The position numbers and the translations under genes were made by a program. The notes beneath the pieces are model-generated. The model searched no databases and was not told where the DNA came from. It saw only the letters and a program-made list of their open reading frames with translations. 64,000 nucleotides of DNA from an uncultured cyanobacterium. GTDB taxonomy: Bacteria > Cyanobacteriota > Cyanobacteriia > PCC-6307 > Cyanobiaceae. Every line of letters begins with the position of its first letter. The stretch's first letter is position 1. Below are positions 46,111 to 55,167 of the stretch, in pieces. The stretch covers positions 1-64,000 of the forward strand of contig CAIQIA010000018.1 in assembly GCA_903871775.1 (NCBI GenBank), written 5' to 3'.

Positions 46111-47132
46111 CGCAGCAGCTGGAACAGGGTGAGGCCGTTGACCAGGCCCCCGAGGGTGCGCATGGCCCCTCCGACGGCGTCGGTGGCCCGGCCCAGGGCG
46201 CTGCGGTTGACCACAATGGTGTCGCCGTCCCGCAGGGGGGGGTTGGCCTGGCTGGACACGGGTTCGTCCAGGGACAACCTGAAGCTCTGGCGGGTGACGC
46301 TGCCGTTGCGGTTGAGCCGAACCAGCTGCACGGATCCCTGGTCGGCCCGCATCTCCCGCGGGCCTCCGGCGGCGAGCAGGGCCTGCACCAGAGGCGTGCC
46401 GGCCGGAAGCTCCTGGCGACCTGGATTGTTGACCTCGCCCATCACGTTCACCCGGATCTGCCGGGGGGAGAGGTTGTTGGCGGCCACCTCAGTGGCGACG
46501 GCATCGGGCTGAGCGACACGACCGACCCGCACGATGTCGCCATCGAAGAGCAGGGGGTTGTTGATCTGGTCTCCGTCACGCACCAGCGAGAGCAGGTCGA
46601 AGCGCGCCATTTTGTAGCTGTCGCCCCGGCCCGGCAGGCGGCGACGGACGGCGACGTCGCGCAGGTTCGCGTTCACCGTGACTCCGCCCGCCTTCTGGAT
46701 GGCGTCGACCAGGGTCGGCGGACCGAAGGCGGCGGTGCCCACCGTCTTCGAGGCATCGGCGCTTGCGGCACTGTTGCCGGGAGCCATCGAATACAGACCG
46801 GGGGTGGTCACCTCACCCACCAGCGAGACCCGCACCGGCCGGGGGCGGACCAGGCGGAGCGTCAGCTCAGGCCGCCGCAGCTGGCGGCCGTAGAGCCGGG
46901 TCAGAGCGGCCGTGGCCTGGGGCAGGGTGAGGCCGTCAAGCTGCACCGTGCCCACCAGCGGCAGGGCCGCGGTGCCATCGCTGAGCACCTCCACCGGTCC
47001 GGAGTAGCTGCGGGCGTCGTGCAGCTGCAGGTCGAGGGCATCGCCGGCACCAAGGATGTACTGATCGCTCGCCTGGGCAGGGGGTGCCACGGGCAGGGCC
47101 GCCAGCAGCAGGGGCAGAGCGATGGCAGGCAT
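46107..47132 (-). CDS. Wza-type polysaccharide export protein
   Basis: A 341-residue outer-membrane-associated export protein. It has a signal peptide (1-22), the Poly_export domain (YILGAGDALDLQLHDARSYS, GTAALPLVGTVQLDGLTLPQ) and two SLBB domains (VSLVGEVTTPGLYSMAPGN, VNVMGEVNNPGRQELPAGTP). No lipobox Cys is seen. A good ribosome site (GGAGGT, 47137-47142) precedes ATG 47132. It is probably the channel for a Wzy-dependent polysaccharide whose synthesis genes lie at 51-64 kb, and is divergent from the hpsJ-like gene. Confidence 0.87.
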   Translation of the reverse strand: MPAIALPLLLAALPVAPPAQASDQYILGAGDALDLQLHDARSYSGPVEVLSDGTAALPLVGTVQLDGLTLPQATAALTRLYGRQLRRPELTLRLVRPRPVRVSLVGEVTTPGLYSMAPGNSAASADASKTVGTAAFGPPTLVDAIQKAGGVTVNANLRDVAVRRRLPGRGDSYKMARFDLLSLVRDGDQINNPLLFDGDIVRVGRVAQPDAVATEVAANNLSPRQIRVNVMGEVNNPGRQELPAGTPLVQALLAAGGPREMRADQGSVQLVRLNRNGSVTRQSFRLSLDEPVSSQANPPLRDGDTIVVNRSALGRATDAVGGAMRTLGGLVNGLTLFQLLR

Positions 47133-47218
47133 GGAAACCTCCGGCGCGCCGATTGTTCCACGGTCAGGAGCGGTCGGCAGGCAGCACGTGCCAGTCCCGT
47201 GAGGGATAACCTCCGGCC

Positions 47219-47908
47219 ATGACAACGGCTCTCCCCACTGGCCATGGCCGTTCCCTGGCCCGGCTCCTCAGCTACACGCTGCTGAGCCTGTACCTGCTGG
47301 GGCTGCTGGCCAGCCTGCTGCCGCTGCCGATCAACGATCTCAACGGCGCCCTCGGGCTGCTGGCTCAGGCCATCGACGGCGGTGGCCTGGTGGCGGTGGC
47401 GGTGGTCGCCTTCCACGCCGGTCTGGGCGGCGACAGCCGACCCGCCCCCTGGGAGCAGCGGCTGGGGGCCCTGGCTCCCAGCCTGCTGACAGGGGCGGCC
47501 CTGGTGTACCTGGCCCTGGGCCTGAGCGTGCTGCCGGTGGGCCTCAGGATCCGCAGCCAGGGGATGGCCCAACTGCAGGGGCAGGTCGCCGGGGGCCGCA
47601 GCCTGCTGCAGGAGCTGCGCCGCTCGGTGCAGGCGGCGCCGGACCCGCAGGCCCTGGGGACCCTGCTGCGCAACCAGCCCCAGCTGGCCCAGGGTCTCAC
47701 CGGTGACCCCGCCCGGGACCGGCCGCTGCTGCTGGCCCGGATCGACAGGGACGTGGCGGCCCTCACGGAGGCCGCCAGACGCCGGGGGGCCGACACCAAC
47801 GCGCGGTTGCTGCGGCAGATGCTGCGCCTGCTGCTCAGCGGCGTGGTGCTGGCGGGCTTCCATCTGCTGGCCGCACTGATCTGGCGCGTTCCGGCCCGGA
47901 GGTCATGA
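47219..47908 (+). CDS. HpsJ-like membrane protein
   Basis: A 229-residue protein with about four transmembrane helices (about 15-35, 53-66, 86-106 and 206-222) and a cytoplasmic or periplasmic helical region between the third and fourth. Layout and the motif LLSLYLLGLLASLLPLPIND resemble HpsJ, first found in a hormogonium polysaccharide secretion locus of Nostoc. Function is unknown. It overlaps the exosortase gene by 4 bases and shares an 86-base divergent region with wza. Confidence 0.65.
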   Translation: MTTALPTGHGRSLARLLSYTLLSLYLLGLLASLLPLPINDLNGALGLLAQAIDGGGLVAVAVVAFHAGLGGDSRPAPWEQRLGALAPSLLTGAALVYLALGLSVLPVGLRIRSQGMAQLQGQVAGGRSLLQELRRSVQAAPDPQALGTLLRNQPQLAQGLTGDPARDRPLLLARIDRDVAALTEAARRRGADTNARLLRQMLRLLLSGVVLAGFHLLAALIWRVPARRS

Positions 47909-48714
47909 CCCTGCCCCTGCTGCTGCTGGGGACCATCGCCTCGGCCCAGCTCACCCTCTACTGGCGCTCGGGGGGTCGCCTCGAGACCGTCGCCCTCATG
48001 GCCAGCCTCAGCTGGCTGGGGGGGGCCCTGCTGCTGGCCGATGCCGGCGAACCAGCGCCGGTCCGCCGTCGGGCCTGGGCCCTGGGCCTGGCCGGACTGG
48101 TCTGGAGCCTGCTGGTGCTGACGAACACCGCCCGGCTGTACGACCCGTTGCTGCATCTGCTGCCCCTGGTGGTGCTGCCGGCCCTCGGGCTGGTGGGCGG
48201 AGTGCCGCTGCGCTCGCGGGCGCTGGTCGACCTGGTGGCCATGGGCCTGCTGCTGCCCCTTCAGCTGCTGCTCACCCGGCTGCTGCCCCTGCTGCCGCTG
48301 GCCCGGACCACAGCGGAACTCTCGGCCTTTCTGGTCTGGCTGAGCGGCGGCTCGGCCCTGGCAGACGGTGCCGCGGTGCGGCTGCCGGAACGCACCCTCG
48401 TGGTAGGGGCGAGCTGCACCGGCGCCGAGACCCTCAGCCTCTGCCTGGCGGGCCTGGTGATGCTGGCCCTGCTCTTCCCGCTGCCCTGCCTGCAGCGCCA
48501 CCGGGGCAGCGGGCTGCTGCTGCTCGGAGGCCTCAGCCTGGGGGCCGCCTTCGTGCTCAACGGCCTGCGGGTGGCGGTGCTGGCCCTGACCCCTGTCAAC
48601 GCCTTCGTCTTCTGGCACGACGGCGGCGGCTCCCACCTGTTCGCCATGGCCAGCCTGGCCGTGCTGGTGGCGGCCTACCTCGCCCTGACCGAATGGAGCC
48701 TGCGGCAGTCATGA
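47905..48714 (+). CDS. Cyanoexosortase (transpeptidase-like membrane protease)
   Basis: A 269-residue integral membrane protein with about eight helices. The exosortase catalytic set is present: Cys171 in VVGASCTGAETLS, Arg222 in VLNGLRVAVLAL and His244 in WHDGGGSHLFAMAS. Exosortases cleave PEP-CTERM-like C-terminal tails and may attach the proteins to surface polysaccharide. Location beside wza, wzc and the EPS operon fits that idea. It is flanked by an HpsJ-like gene and its associated protein with 4-base overlaps on both sides. Substrate proteins are not visible in the window. Confidence 0.82.
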   Translation: MTLPLLLLGTIASAQLTLYWRSGGRLETVALMASLSWLGGALLLADAGEPAPVRRRAWALGLAGLVWSLLVLTNTARLYDPLLHLLPLVVLPALGLVGGVPLRSRALVDLVAMGLLLPLQLLLTRLLPLLPLARTTAELSAFLVWLSGGSALADGAAVRLPERTLVVGASCTGAETLSLCLAGLVMLALLFPLPCLQRHRGSGLLLLGGLSLGAAFVLNGLRVAVLALTPVNAFVFWHDGGGSHLFAMASLAVLVAAYLALTEWSLRQS

Positions 48715-49259
48715 CCACACCGGGGGTCCGCCGGGCGGTGCTGCTGGGGCTGCTGGCCTGGGGGGGAGCTGTCGCCATCGACAGCGCCATCCGCGGCGGC
48801 GGGGACGGAGGGCCCCTGGTGCTGCCTGAGAGGTTGAAGTTGCCCTCGGGGACGCTGCACCGCCGCACCGCCGCACCCGACAGGCGGCCGCTGCCTGCAG
48901 GCGTTCTGGTGCAGCAGGCCGTCGACTACGGCGGCGGCACCGGGGGCAGACTGAAGGTGCGGCAGCTGCAGCTGGCCTCCCGCGGCCACAGCGTGGCGCT
49001 GCCCCTCGACGATGTGAACAGGGCCCTTGCCGCTGCCGGCCCGGCGGGCCGCTGCCTGGGCGATGGGCGCCCGGCCCCAGCGTGGGGCCCACGGCAGCAG
49101 CTCGCCTGGCTGGCGGGGCTGCGACCCCGGCCCGCCCACCGGTGCCTCTGGGTGGCCGGCTCCCCCAGCGCCGCCGCCGCCCTGGGCCGGGCGCTGGCCG
49201 TCCCAGGGGCCGACCCTCCGCCGGGGGAAGTGTCCGCCGCCCGCCCTGGCCCCCGTTGA
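48711..49259 (+). CDS. Cyanoexosortase system-associated protein
   Basis: A 182-residue protein with one N-terminal helix (about 8-25) and a soluble domain whose only clear features are GILV-like VLVQQAVDYGG and RCLWVAGSPSAAAALGRALA. It overlaps the exosortase stop (ATGA) and corresponds in position and size to the small protein that usually follows cyanoexosortase A. By analogy to EpsI it may assist exosortase. The C-terminus is unusually Pro/Arg/Ala-rich. Recognition is mainly by context. Confidence 0.65.
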   Translation: MTTPGVRRAVLLGLLAWGGAVAIDSAIRGGGDGGPLVLPERLKLPSGTLHRRTAAPDRRPLPAGVLVQQAVDYGGGTGGRLKVRQLQLASRGHSVALPLDDVNRALAAAGPAGRCLGDGRPAPAWGPRQQLAWLAGLRPRPAHRCLWVAGSPSAAAALGRALAVPGADPPPGEVSAARPGPR

Positions 49260-49279
49260 CCCTGGATAGGGTCGCGCCC

Positions 49280-51511
49280 ATGGCTGCCCAGACCCTGCCG
49301 CAGACCAGGCCCCCCAGCCCGGACCTCCCCCAGGCGGTGCTGCAGGACGGTGGCAGCCCTGATCAGACCTCCGGCGGGCGCCACGACGGTGACTCCTCCC
49401 TGGTGCGGCTGCTGCGGGTGCTGCACCGGCGACGCGCCACGGCCCTGCTGACCGCCGGAGCCGTGACGTTGCTCGTTGGTCTGTTCACCCTGCAGCGCCG
49501 CCTGGTGGCGCCCCTCTACCAGGGGGGCTTCACCCTGCTGATCGCCGACCCGGTGAACGAGGCCGGTGCCGCCGCCCCCGTGACCGATGGGGGCGGCGCC
49601 TCCCTGGAGGCCCTGGCGCGCAACGCCATGCGCAACGACGTGCCGACCCTGATCCGGGTGCTGCAGAGCCCGGCGGTGCTCGGCCCCGTGGACGATGCCC
49701 TGCGGGCCCGCGGCATCAGCGAACTGCCCACGGTCAAGGTCAGCCTGCAGGCCGCCGATCCCGACCAGAAGACCCCGATCCTGGCCAGTGGGGTGCTGGG
49801 TGTGCAGGCGGTGGGCCGGGATCCACAGGTGCTGCAGCTGACCCTGGGCCTGGCCCAGCGGGAGATGCTGGGCTGGGCCCTCGAGCAACGGCGGGCCAAG
49901 CTCGCCCAGGGCGTGCGCTTCCTCGACCAGCAGGCGCCGGTGCTGCAGCAGAAAAGCGATCGGCTGCAACGGGAACTGGAGCGGTTTCGCACCGCCCATG
50001 GCGTGATTCAACCGGAACAGGAAGCCACCACCCTGCGCAGCCAGCTCGAAGCGGTGCGCAACCGTGCCATCGCCCAGCAGGCCGAACAGGCCCGGCTGCT
50101 GGAGCTGCGTGAGCAGGTGCGCCGCGGGAACCTGACCGCCCGCGCCTTCGTTGATACCCCCGCGGAAGGCAGCCGCGGCGGCAGCGTGGCGGTGGGGCTC
50201 GACAACCAGCCCCTGCTCGAACAGCTGACGAAGGTCGAGCAGCAACTGGCCGAGACCCGGGCCCAGTTCCGCGACGACAGCCTTCAGGTGCGCAGCCTGA
50301 TGGCCACCCGCGACCAGCTGCGACCCCTGGTCCACCGCAAGGAGCTGCAGGCCCTCGACACTTCCCTTCGACTCAACGCCCAGGCCCTGCAGGCCAGCGT
50401 CGGCCAGCAGAACCAGCTGGTCAGCGAGTTCCGGCGGCTGCCGGCCCTGCTGCGGGCCTATGAAGCGATCAACCAGCGGCTGCGGGTGGCCCAGGGCAAC
50501 GTCGAGAGCTACCTGCGCACCCGCGAGCAGTTCCAGCTCGAGATCGCCCAGAAGAATGTGCCCTGGAAGGTGATCGTGCCGCCGGCGGTCAATCCCGAAC
50601 CGGTGGAACCGAAGCTCTCGCGCGGACTGCTGCAGAGCCTGGCCCTCGGGCTCGTGGCCGGCGCGGGGGCCGCCCTGGTGCGCGATCGCCTCGACACCGC
50701 CCTTCAGGATCCCGACGACGCACGACGGGCCCTGGCCCTGCCCCTGCTGGGCCACATTCCCTGCCAGGGAGCGGGTCCCGACCGGGATGCCGAGGGGTTC
50801 GCCCGGCAGGAAGCCCTGCGGGAACTGGCCTCGAGCCTCCGCTTTCTCGACGGGGCCCGCGACCGCCACAGCCTCGGACTCACCAGCGCCCTGCCCGCCG
50901 AAGGCAAAAGCCACGTCGCGCTGCTGCTGGCCCGCACCCTGGCCGAACTGGGCCAGCGGGTGCTGCTGGTGGATGCCGACCTGCGACGGCCCCAGCTGCA
51001 CCAGCGCCTCGGCCTGAGCAACAGCCGCGGCCTCACCACCCTGCTGGCGGCCGACCCCCCAGACCTGTTTCAGGTGCTGCAACCGGTGCCGGGCCTCGAC
51101 GCCCTGGCCCTGCTGGCGGCGGGGCCCCTGCCCCAGGACCCGCCCCGGCTGCTCGGATCGGCGGTGATGCCATCCCTGATGCAGCAGCTGCGGGACAGCG
51201 GTCTTTTCGATGTGGTGCTCTACGACCTGCCACCGGTGCTGGGCCTGGCCGACGCCTCGCTGCTGGCCGGGCATCTGGACGGGGTGCTGCTGCTGGCGAG
51301 CCTCGGCCAGGTGCCGCGGCGCCGCTCCCAGGCGGCCCTCGAGCGCCTGCGGGAGGCCCGTGCCTCCGTGCTGGGGGTGGTGACCAACCGCCTGCGGCCC
51401 TCGGAGGCCGATGCCGATCGTCATCCCACCTACCGCTACTACACGAGCACCGCCTCCGAGGGGGCCAGCGACGACCTGCGACAGCGCTTCAGGCGGTGGC
51501 TCGAGGGTTGA
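49280..51511 (+). CDS. Wzc-type tyrosine kinase / chain-length regulator
   Basis: A 743-residue BY-kinase. Two transmembrane helices (about 57-75 and 455-472) flank a periplasmic Wzz-like domain with a long coiled coil (about 200-400). The kinase domain has Walker A SALPAEGKSHVALLLA, Walker A' VLLVDADLRRPQ and Walker B VVLYDLPPVLGLADA. The tail has only a small Tyr cluster (YRYY) for autophosphorylation. It controls polysaccharide chain length and export together with wza. The start at 49280 is 20 bases after the exosortase-associated gene; the 3' end overlaps convergent capD-like gene by 23 bases. Confidence 0.88.
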   Translation: MAAQTLPQTRPPSPDLPQAVLQDGGSPDQTSGGRHDGDSSLVRLLRVLHRRRATALLTAGAVTLLVGLFTLQRRLVAPLYQGGFTLLIADPVNEAGAAAPVTDGGGASLEALARNAMRNDVPTLIRVLQSPAVLGPVDDALRARGISELPTVKVSLQAADPDQKTPILASGVLGVQAVGRDPQVLQLTLGLAQREMLGWALEQRRAKLAQGVRFLDQQAPVLQQKSDRLQRELERFRTAHGVIQPEQEATTLRSQLEAVRNRAIAQQAEQARLLELREQVRRGNLTARAFVDTPAEGSRGGSVAVGLDNQPLLEQLTKVEQQLAETRAQFRDDSLQVRSLMATRDQLRPLVHRKELQALDTSLRLNAQALQASVGQQNQLVSEFRRLPALLRAYEAINQRLRVAQGNVESYLRTREQFQLEIAQKNVPWKVIVPPAVNPEPVEPKLSRGLLQSLALGLVAGAGAALVRDRLDTALQDPDDARRALALPLLGHIPCQGAGPDRDAEGFARQEALRELASSLRFLDGARDRHSLGLTSALPAEGKSHVALLLARTLAELGQRVLLVDADLRRPQLHQRLGLSNSRGLTTLLAADPPDLFQVLQPVPGLDALALLAAGPLPQDPPRLLGSAVMPSLMQQLRDSGLFDVVLYDLPPVLGLADASLLAGHLDGVLLLASLGQVPRRRSQAALERLREARASVLGVVTNRLRPSEADADRHPTYRYYTSTASEGASDDLRQRFRRWLEG

Positions 51512-53396
51512 GGGTCGCCCGGGGTCGCTGGGGCAGGGCATGGACGGTGGCCCCCGGCGACACCGGCCTGTAATCAGGCACCAGGGTCGGCAGCAGGGCG
51601 AGGGCCTGGCGTTCCTCACCATGCTCGAGGTGGGCGAGCAGCCGGGCCACGGCGGGCAGGAGCCGTTCCGCCGCCAGGCCCCCCTCGCGGGCGCGACGGA
51701 TGCGGGGGTGACGGGTGGGCTCGTCGTCGGGGGAGATCAGCAGCTCCTCGCGCAGTTTCTCGCCCGACCGCAGGCCCGTGAAGCGGATGGCGACCTCACC
51801 GTCGGGATGGTCGGCATCGCGGAGGGTGCAGCCCGAGAGCAGGATCATCTGCCGGGCCAGATCGACGATGCGGACGGGCTCACCCATGTCGAGCACAAAC
51901 ACCTCGCCCCCCCGCGCCAGGCCGGCGGCCTGCAGCACCAGCTGCACCGCCTCGGCAACGGTCATGAAGTAACGGGTGACCTCGGGATGGGTGACCGTGA
52001 CCGGCCCGCCGGCCTCGATCTGCGACCGGAACCGTGGCACCACCGACCCCGAGGAGCCCAGGACGTTGCCGAAGCGCACGATCGCGCAGACCAGGCCCCC
52101 CTCCTCGGCGGCCTGGCACTGCACCAGCTGCTCGCAGATGCGTTTGCTGACCCCCATCACATTGGTGGGTCGCACGGCCTTGTCGCTCGAGACCAGCACG
52201 AAGCGGCGCAGACCCGCCGTCCGGGCCGCCGCCAGGGCCGCCTGGGTGCAGCGGATGTTGTTGGCCAGTCCGCTGCAGGGGTTGGTCTCCACCAGCGGCA
52301 CATGCTTGTAGGCGGCCGCATGCACCAGCACCTCGACCCCCTGGCGGCGGCAGAGGTCGGTGAGGGCCCGGCCGTCGCAGGCATCCAGCAGCACCGCCAG
52401 GGCCCGATCCCCATCGCCGCCGTCGATCAGCCTCTGCTGGATGGCGTAGAGCGCGGCCTCGCTGCGCTCCACGAGCACCAACCGGCGGGCCCCGGCCCTG
52501 AGGACCTCTCGGCAGAGCTCGGAGCCGATCGATCCGCCGGCACCGGTGACCAGCACACAGCGATCGGCGACCGCCTCGGCCAGCAGACCGGGCAGGGGCT
52601 GACCCGGCTCCCGGCCGAGCAGCTCCTCGAGGGAGAGGGGCCGCAGCTCGGTGAGCTGCTGGCGGCCTGCCGCCAGCTCCGCCAGGGACGGGACCGTGAG
52701 CACCTGCAGACCCTGGCGCCGCAGGGCGGCGGCAATGGCCAGCCGGCGGGTGCGCGAGAGGGACGGCAGGGCCAGCAGCGCCTGCAGCACCCCATGGCGC
52801 TGGATCAGGGAGGACAGACGGGAGGGCGCGGCGATCACCACCCCCTCCATCGACCGGCCCCAGAGGCGGGGATCGTCGTCAAGCACGGCCACCAGCCGCA
52901 CCCGACCCTCCCGCAGCAGTTCGCGGGCCAGGCGCTGGCCCGCGGCGCCGGCGCCGTAGATCACCGTCGCCGGTCGCACGGCCAGGGCGGGCAGGGTGGC
53001 CTGGCGGCCCAGGTCCCGCAGCACGATGCGGCTGCCCACCAGCAGTCCGCTGAGCAGCAACCAGAGGAGCGGCCAGAAGGAGCGGGGGGGCAACGGCCCG
53101 CCGGCCAGGGTGACGCCCAGCAGCACCAGCAGCACCGCCACCAGCGAACGGGGCAGCAGGTCGTAGAGCGTGCGGCTGCCTGACGCCCGGGTGAGGCCCC
53201 GATACCAGCCGCTGACGAGCAGCCAGGGCAGGGTGATGGCTTCCGCCACCAGCAGCAGCCAGGGCAGCTGGGCCAGAAAGTGCTCAGGCAGGGGCAGGTT
53301 GAGCCTGAGAACAAAGGCTCCCCAGACCGCCAGGGCGGTGAGGCCTGCGTCAAGGGCCAGGAGCACGAGCAGCCGCGGGCGCAGACGGGGGGCCAT
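51489..53396 (-). CDS. FlaA1/CapD-type nucleotide-sugar 4,6-dehydratase
   Basis: A 635-residue membrane protein with four N-terminal helices (about 8-125), a first Rossmann domain (VIYGAGAAGQRLARELL) and a catalytic SDR domain (VLVTGAGGSIGSELCREVL, ACDGRALTDLCRRQGVEVLV, SSDKAVRPTNVMGVSKR). It matches WbpM/PglF/CapD, enzymes that convert UDP-GlcNAc to the 4-keto-6-deoxy sugar; Met replaces the SDR Tyr as in WbpM. It is last in the large minus-strand operon, 56 bases after the aminotransferase. Confidence 0.9.
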   Translation of the reverse strand: MAPRLRPRLLVLLALDAGLTALAVWGAFVLRLNLPLPEHFLAQLPWLLLVAEAITLPWLLVSGWYRGLTRASGSRTLYDLLPRSLVAVLLVLLGVTLAGGPLPPRSFWPLLWLLLSGLLVGSRIVLRDLGRQATLPALAVRPATVIYGAGAAGQRLARELLREGRVRLVAVLDDDPRLWGRSMEGVVIAAPSRLSSLIQRHGVLQALLALPSLSRTRRLAIAAALRRQGLQVLTVPSLAELAAGRQQLTELRPLSLEELLGREPGQPLPGLLAEAVADRCVLVTGAGGSIGSELCREVLRAGARRLVLVERSEAALYAIQQRLIDGGDGDRALAVLLDACDGRALTDLCRRQGVEVLVHAAAYKHVPLVETNPCSGLANNIRCTQAALAAARTAGLRRFVLVSSDKAVRPTNVMGVSKRICEQLVQCQAAEEGGLVCAIVRFGNVLGSSGSVVPRFRSQIEAGGPVTVTHPEVTRYFMTVAEAVQLVLQAAGLARGGEVFVLDMGEPVRIVDLARQMILLSGCTLRDADHPDGEVAIRFTGLRSGEKLREELLISPDDEPTRHPRIRRAREGGLAAERLLPAVARLLAHLEHGEERQALALLPTLVPDYRPVSPGATVHALPQRPRATLNPRATA

Positions 53397-53452
53397 CGCC
53401 TGACGCTATGCAGTGCGCCGAAGGCTGGCCGGTGGGTTGTGCCAGTGGGCCC

Positions 53453-54643
53453 TCAGGCGGCAGCGGCGGCAAGCACCCGCCGCAGTCCGGCGATCCAGCG
53501 CTCCAGCTCCCCATCGGGCAGGGTCGGCGCCAGCGGCAGCATCAGGCTCGTCTCCCCCAGGCGGCGGGCGACGGGCAACGGCTGCGGCGGCGCCAGGCCG
53601 GCGGTGAGGAAACTGCGCTCGCGGTAGATCTCGCTGCACGACCCCGACAGGGCCGGCAGGCCGAGAGCCTCCAGTTCGGCCATGATCCGGTCCCGGCTCC
53701 AGCCCGCCGCCAGGGCCCCGGGCCGCACGAAGGCATGGAAGCGGTACCAGGCGTGCTCGACGTGGGCCGGCGGCAGCGGCACCCGCACCGCCGCCAGGTC
53801 AGCGAGGGCATCACTGAGCAGGGTCGCCTGGCGCTGGCGACAGGCCCGCCACTCGGGCAGCCGCCGCAGCTGCACCCGCCCGATGGCGCTCTGCATCTCG
53901 GTGAGCCGGAAGTTGCTGCCGAAGCGGTCATGGAGCCAGCGGAACCCCGGAGGGTGGTCGCCCCGCTGCAGGGCCTCGCGGGTCTTGCCATGGTCCCGCA
54001 GGGACCAGATCGCGTCATGCAGATCGTCGCGGCCGGTGGTGACCATGCCCCCCTCGCCGCCGGTGCTGATGATCTTGTCCTGGCAGAAGCTCCAGGCCGC
54101 CACCGCCCCGAGGGAACCCACCGAGCGCCAGGTGCCGCCCGACCGCCAGCGGGCGCCATGGGCCTGGGCGCAGTCCTCCACCAGACCGAGCCCATGGGCC
54201 CGGGCCAGGTCGTCGAGCTCCTCCAGGGGGGCGGGCCAGCCGTTGAGATGCACCACGGCGATCGCCCGGGTGCGGGGGCCGATCAGGGGGGCCACCGTGG
54301 CTGCCGTCAGGCACTGGCTGTCGGGATCGACATCGGCGAACACCGGCTTCACCCCCAGCAGCACGGCGGCGCTGGCGGTCGCCACGAAACTGCGGGGTGT
54401 GGTGATCAGCTCGTCGCCGGGCCGCAGGCCGAGGGCCCGGTAGGCCGCCGCCAGGGCGAGGGTGCCGTTGGCGATGGTGAGGGCGTGGGGCACCCCGCAC
54501 CAGGCCGCGAACTCCCGTTCGAACAACCGCCCCTCATCGCCGGTCCAATGGTTCACCCGGCCGGAGGCCAGCACCCGCAGCACAGCCGCCTGCTGCTCGT
54601 CGTCGTAGTGGGGCCAGAACGGCCCTGGGCGGCTGGTCGTCAT
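53453..54643 (-). CDS. DegT/DnrJ/EryC1/StrS aminotransferase
   Basis: A 396-residue PLP-dependent sugar aminotransferase. It has ANGTLALAAAYRALGLRPGD, VEDCAQAHGARW, the Schiff-base lysine in SFCQDKIISTGGEGGM and SNFRLTEMQSAIGRVQL. It should convert the 4-keto sugar made by the downstream dehydratase to an amino sugar. The start overlaps the WcaF-like gene stop by 4 bases. A role in making UDP-4-amino-4,6-dideoxy-HexNAc is inference from neighbours. Confidence 0.9.
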   Translation of the reverse strand: MTTSRPGPFWPHYDDEQQAAVLRVLASGRVNHWTGDEGRLFEREFAAWCGVPHALTIANGTLALAAAYRALGLRPGDELITTPRSFVATASAAVLLGVKPVFADVDPDSQCLTAATVAPLIGPRTRAIAVVHLNGWPAPLEELDDLARAHGLGLVEDCAQAHGARWRSGGTWRSVGSLGAVAAWSFCQDKIISTGGEGGMVTTGRDDLHDAIWSLRDHGKTREALQRGDHPPGFRWLHDRFGSNFRLTEMQSAIGRVQLRRLPEWRACRQRQATLLSDALADLAAVRVPLPPAHVEHAWYRFHAFVRPGALAAGWSRDRIMAELEALGLPALSGSCSEIYRERSFLTAGLAPPQPLPVARRLGETSLMLPLAPTLPDGELERWIAGLRRVLAAAAA

Positions 54644-55167
54644 CGCAGGGCCACCGGCCGCGCCGGATTGCCGGCCACCACGACGCCGGCGGCGACATCG
54701 CGCATCACCACCGCCCGGGCCCCCACCACCGCCGCCGCCCCGATCGTCACCCCCGGACCGATGAACGCCTCGGCGGCGACCCAGACCCCGTCGTCGAGGG
54801 CGATCGGTGGCCGCAACAGCGGAAAGGCCGGATCACGGTGGTCATGGCTGCCGGCGCAGAGGTGGCAGCCCTGGGAGAGCACCACACCGCGGCCCAGGCG
54901 GATGGGGCCCAGGGCGTAGAGGGTGACGGCACGGGCGACGACACAACCGTCGCCGAGCTCCAGATTCCATGGCTGATGGACCCGGGCCGCCGGGTAGATG
55001 CGCACCTGGCGGCCGACCCGTGCCCCGAAGCCCCGCAGCAGCAGGGTGCGCCACCACCAGAGGGGCCTCGGGCTGCAGCGCCAGAGCGGCCGCAGCAGGG
55101 CCCAGGCGACCCGGCGCAGATCATCACGGCGGCGGTAGGGACGCCGCTGGATCACGGCCATGGTCAT
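54640..55167 (-). CDS. WcaF-like hexapeptide acetyltransferase
   Basis: A 175-residue left-handed beta-helix acyltransferase. An amphipathic N-terminal part (RPLWRCSPRPLWWWRTLLLR) is followed by VRIYPAARVHQPWNLELGDG, the catalytic His region CHLCAGSHDHRDPAFPL and VVAGNPARPVALR. It resembles WcaF of colanic acid synthesis and probably O-acetylates a sugar of the polymer. Three in-frame ATG codons lie close together; 55167 gives the ATGA overlap with the upstream glycosyltransferase. Confidence 0.82.
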   Translation of the reverse strand: MTMAVIQRRPYRRRDDLRRVAWALLRPLWRCSPRPLWWWRTLLLRGFGARVGRQVRIYPAARVHQPWNLELGDGCVVARAVTLYALGPIRLGRGVVLSQGCHLCAGSHDHRDPAFPLLRPPIALDDGVWVAAEAFIGPGVTIGAAAVVGARAVVMRDVAAGVVVAGNPARPVALR

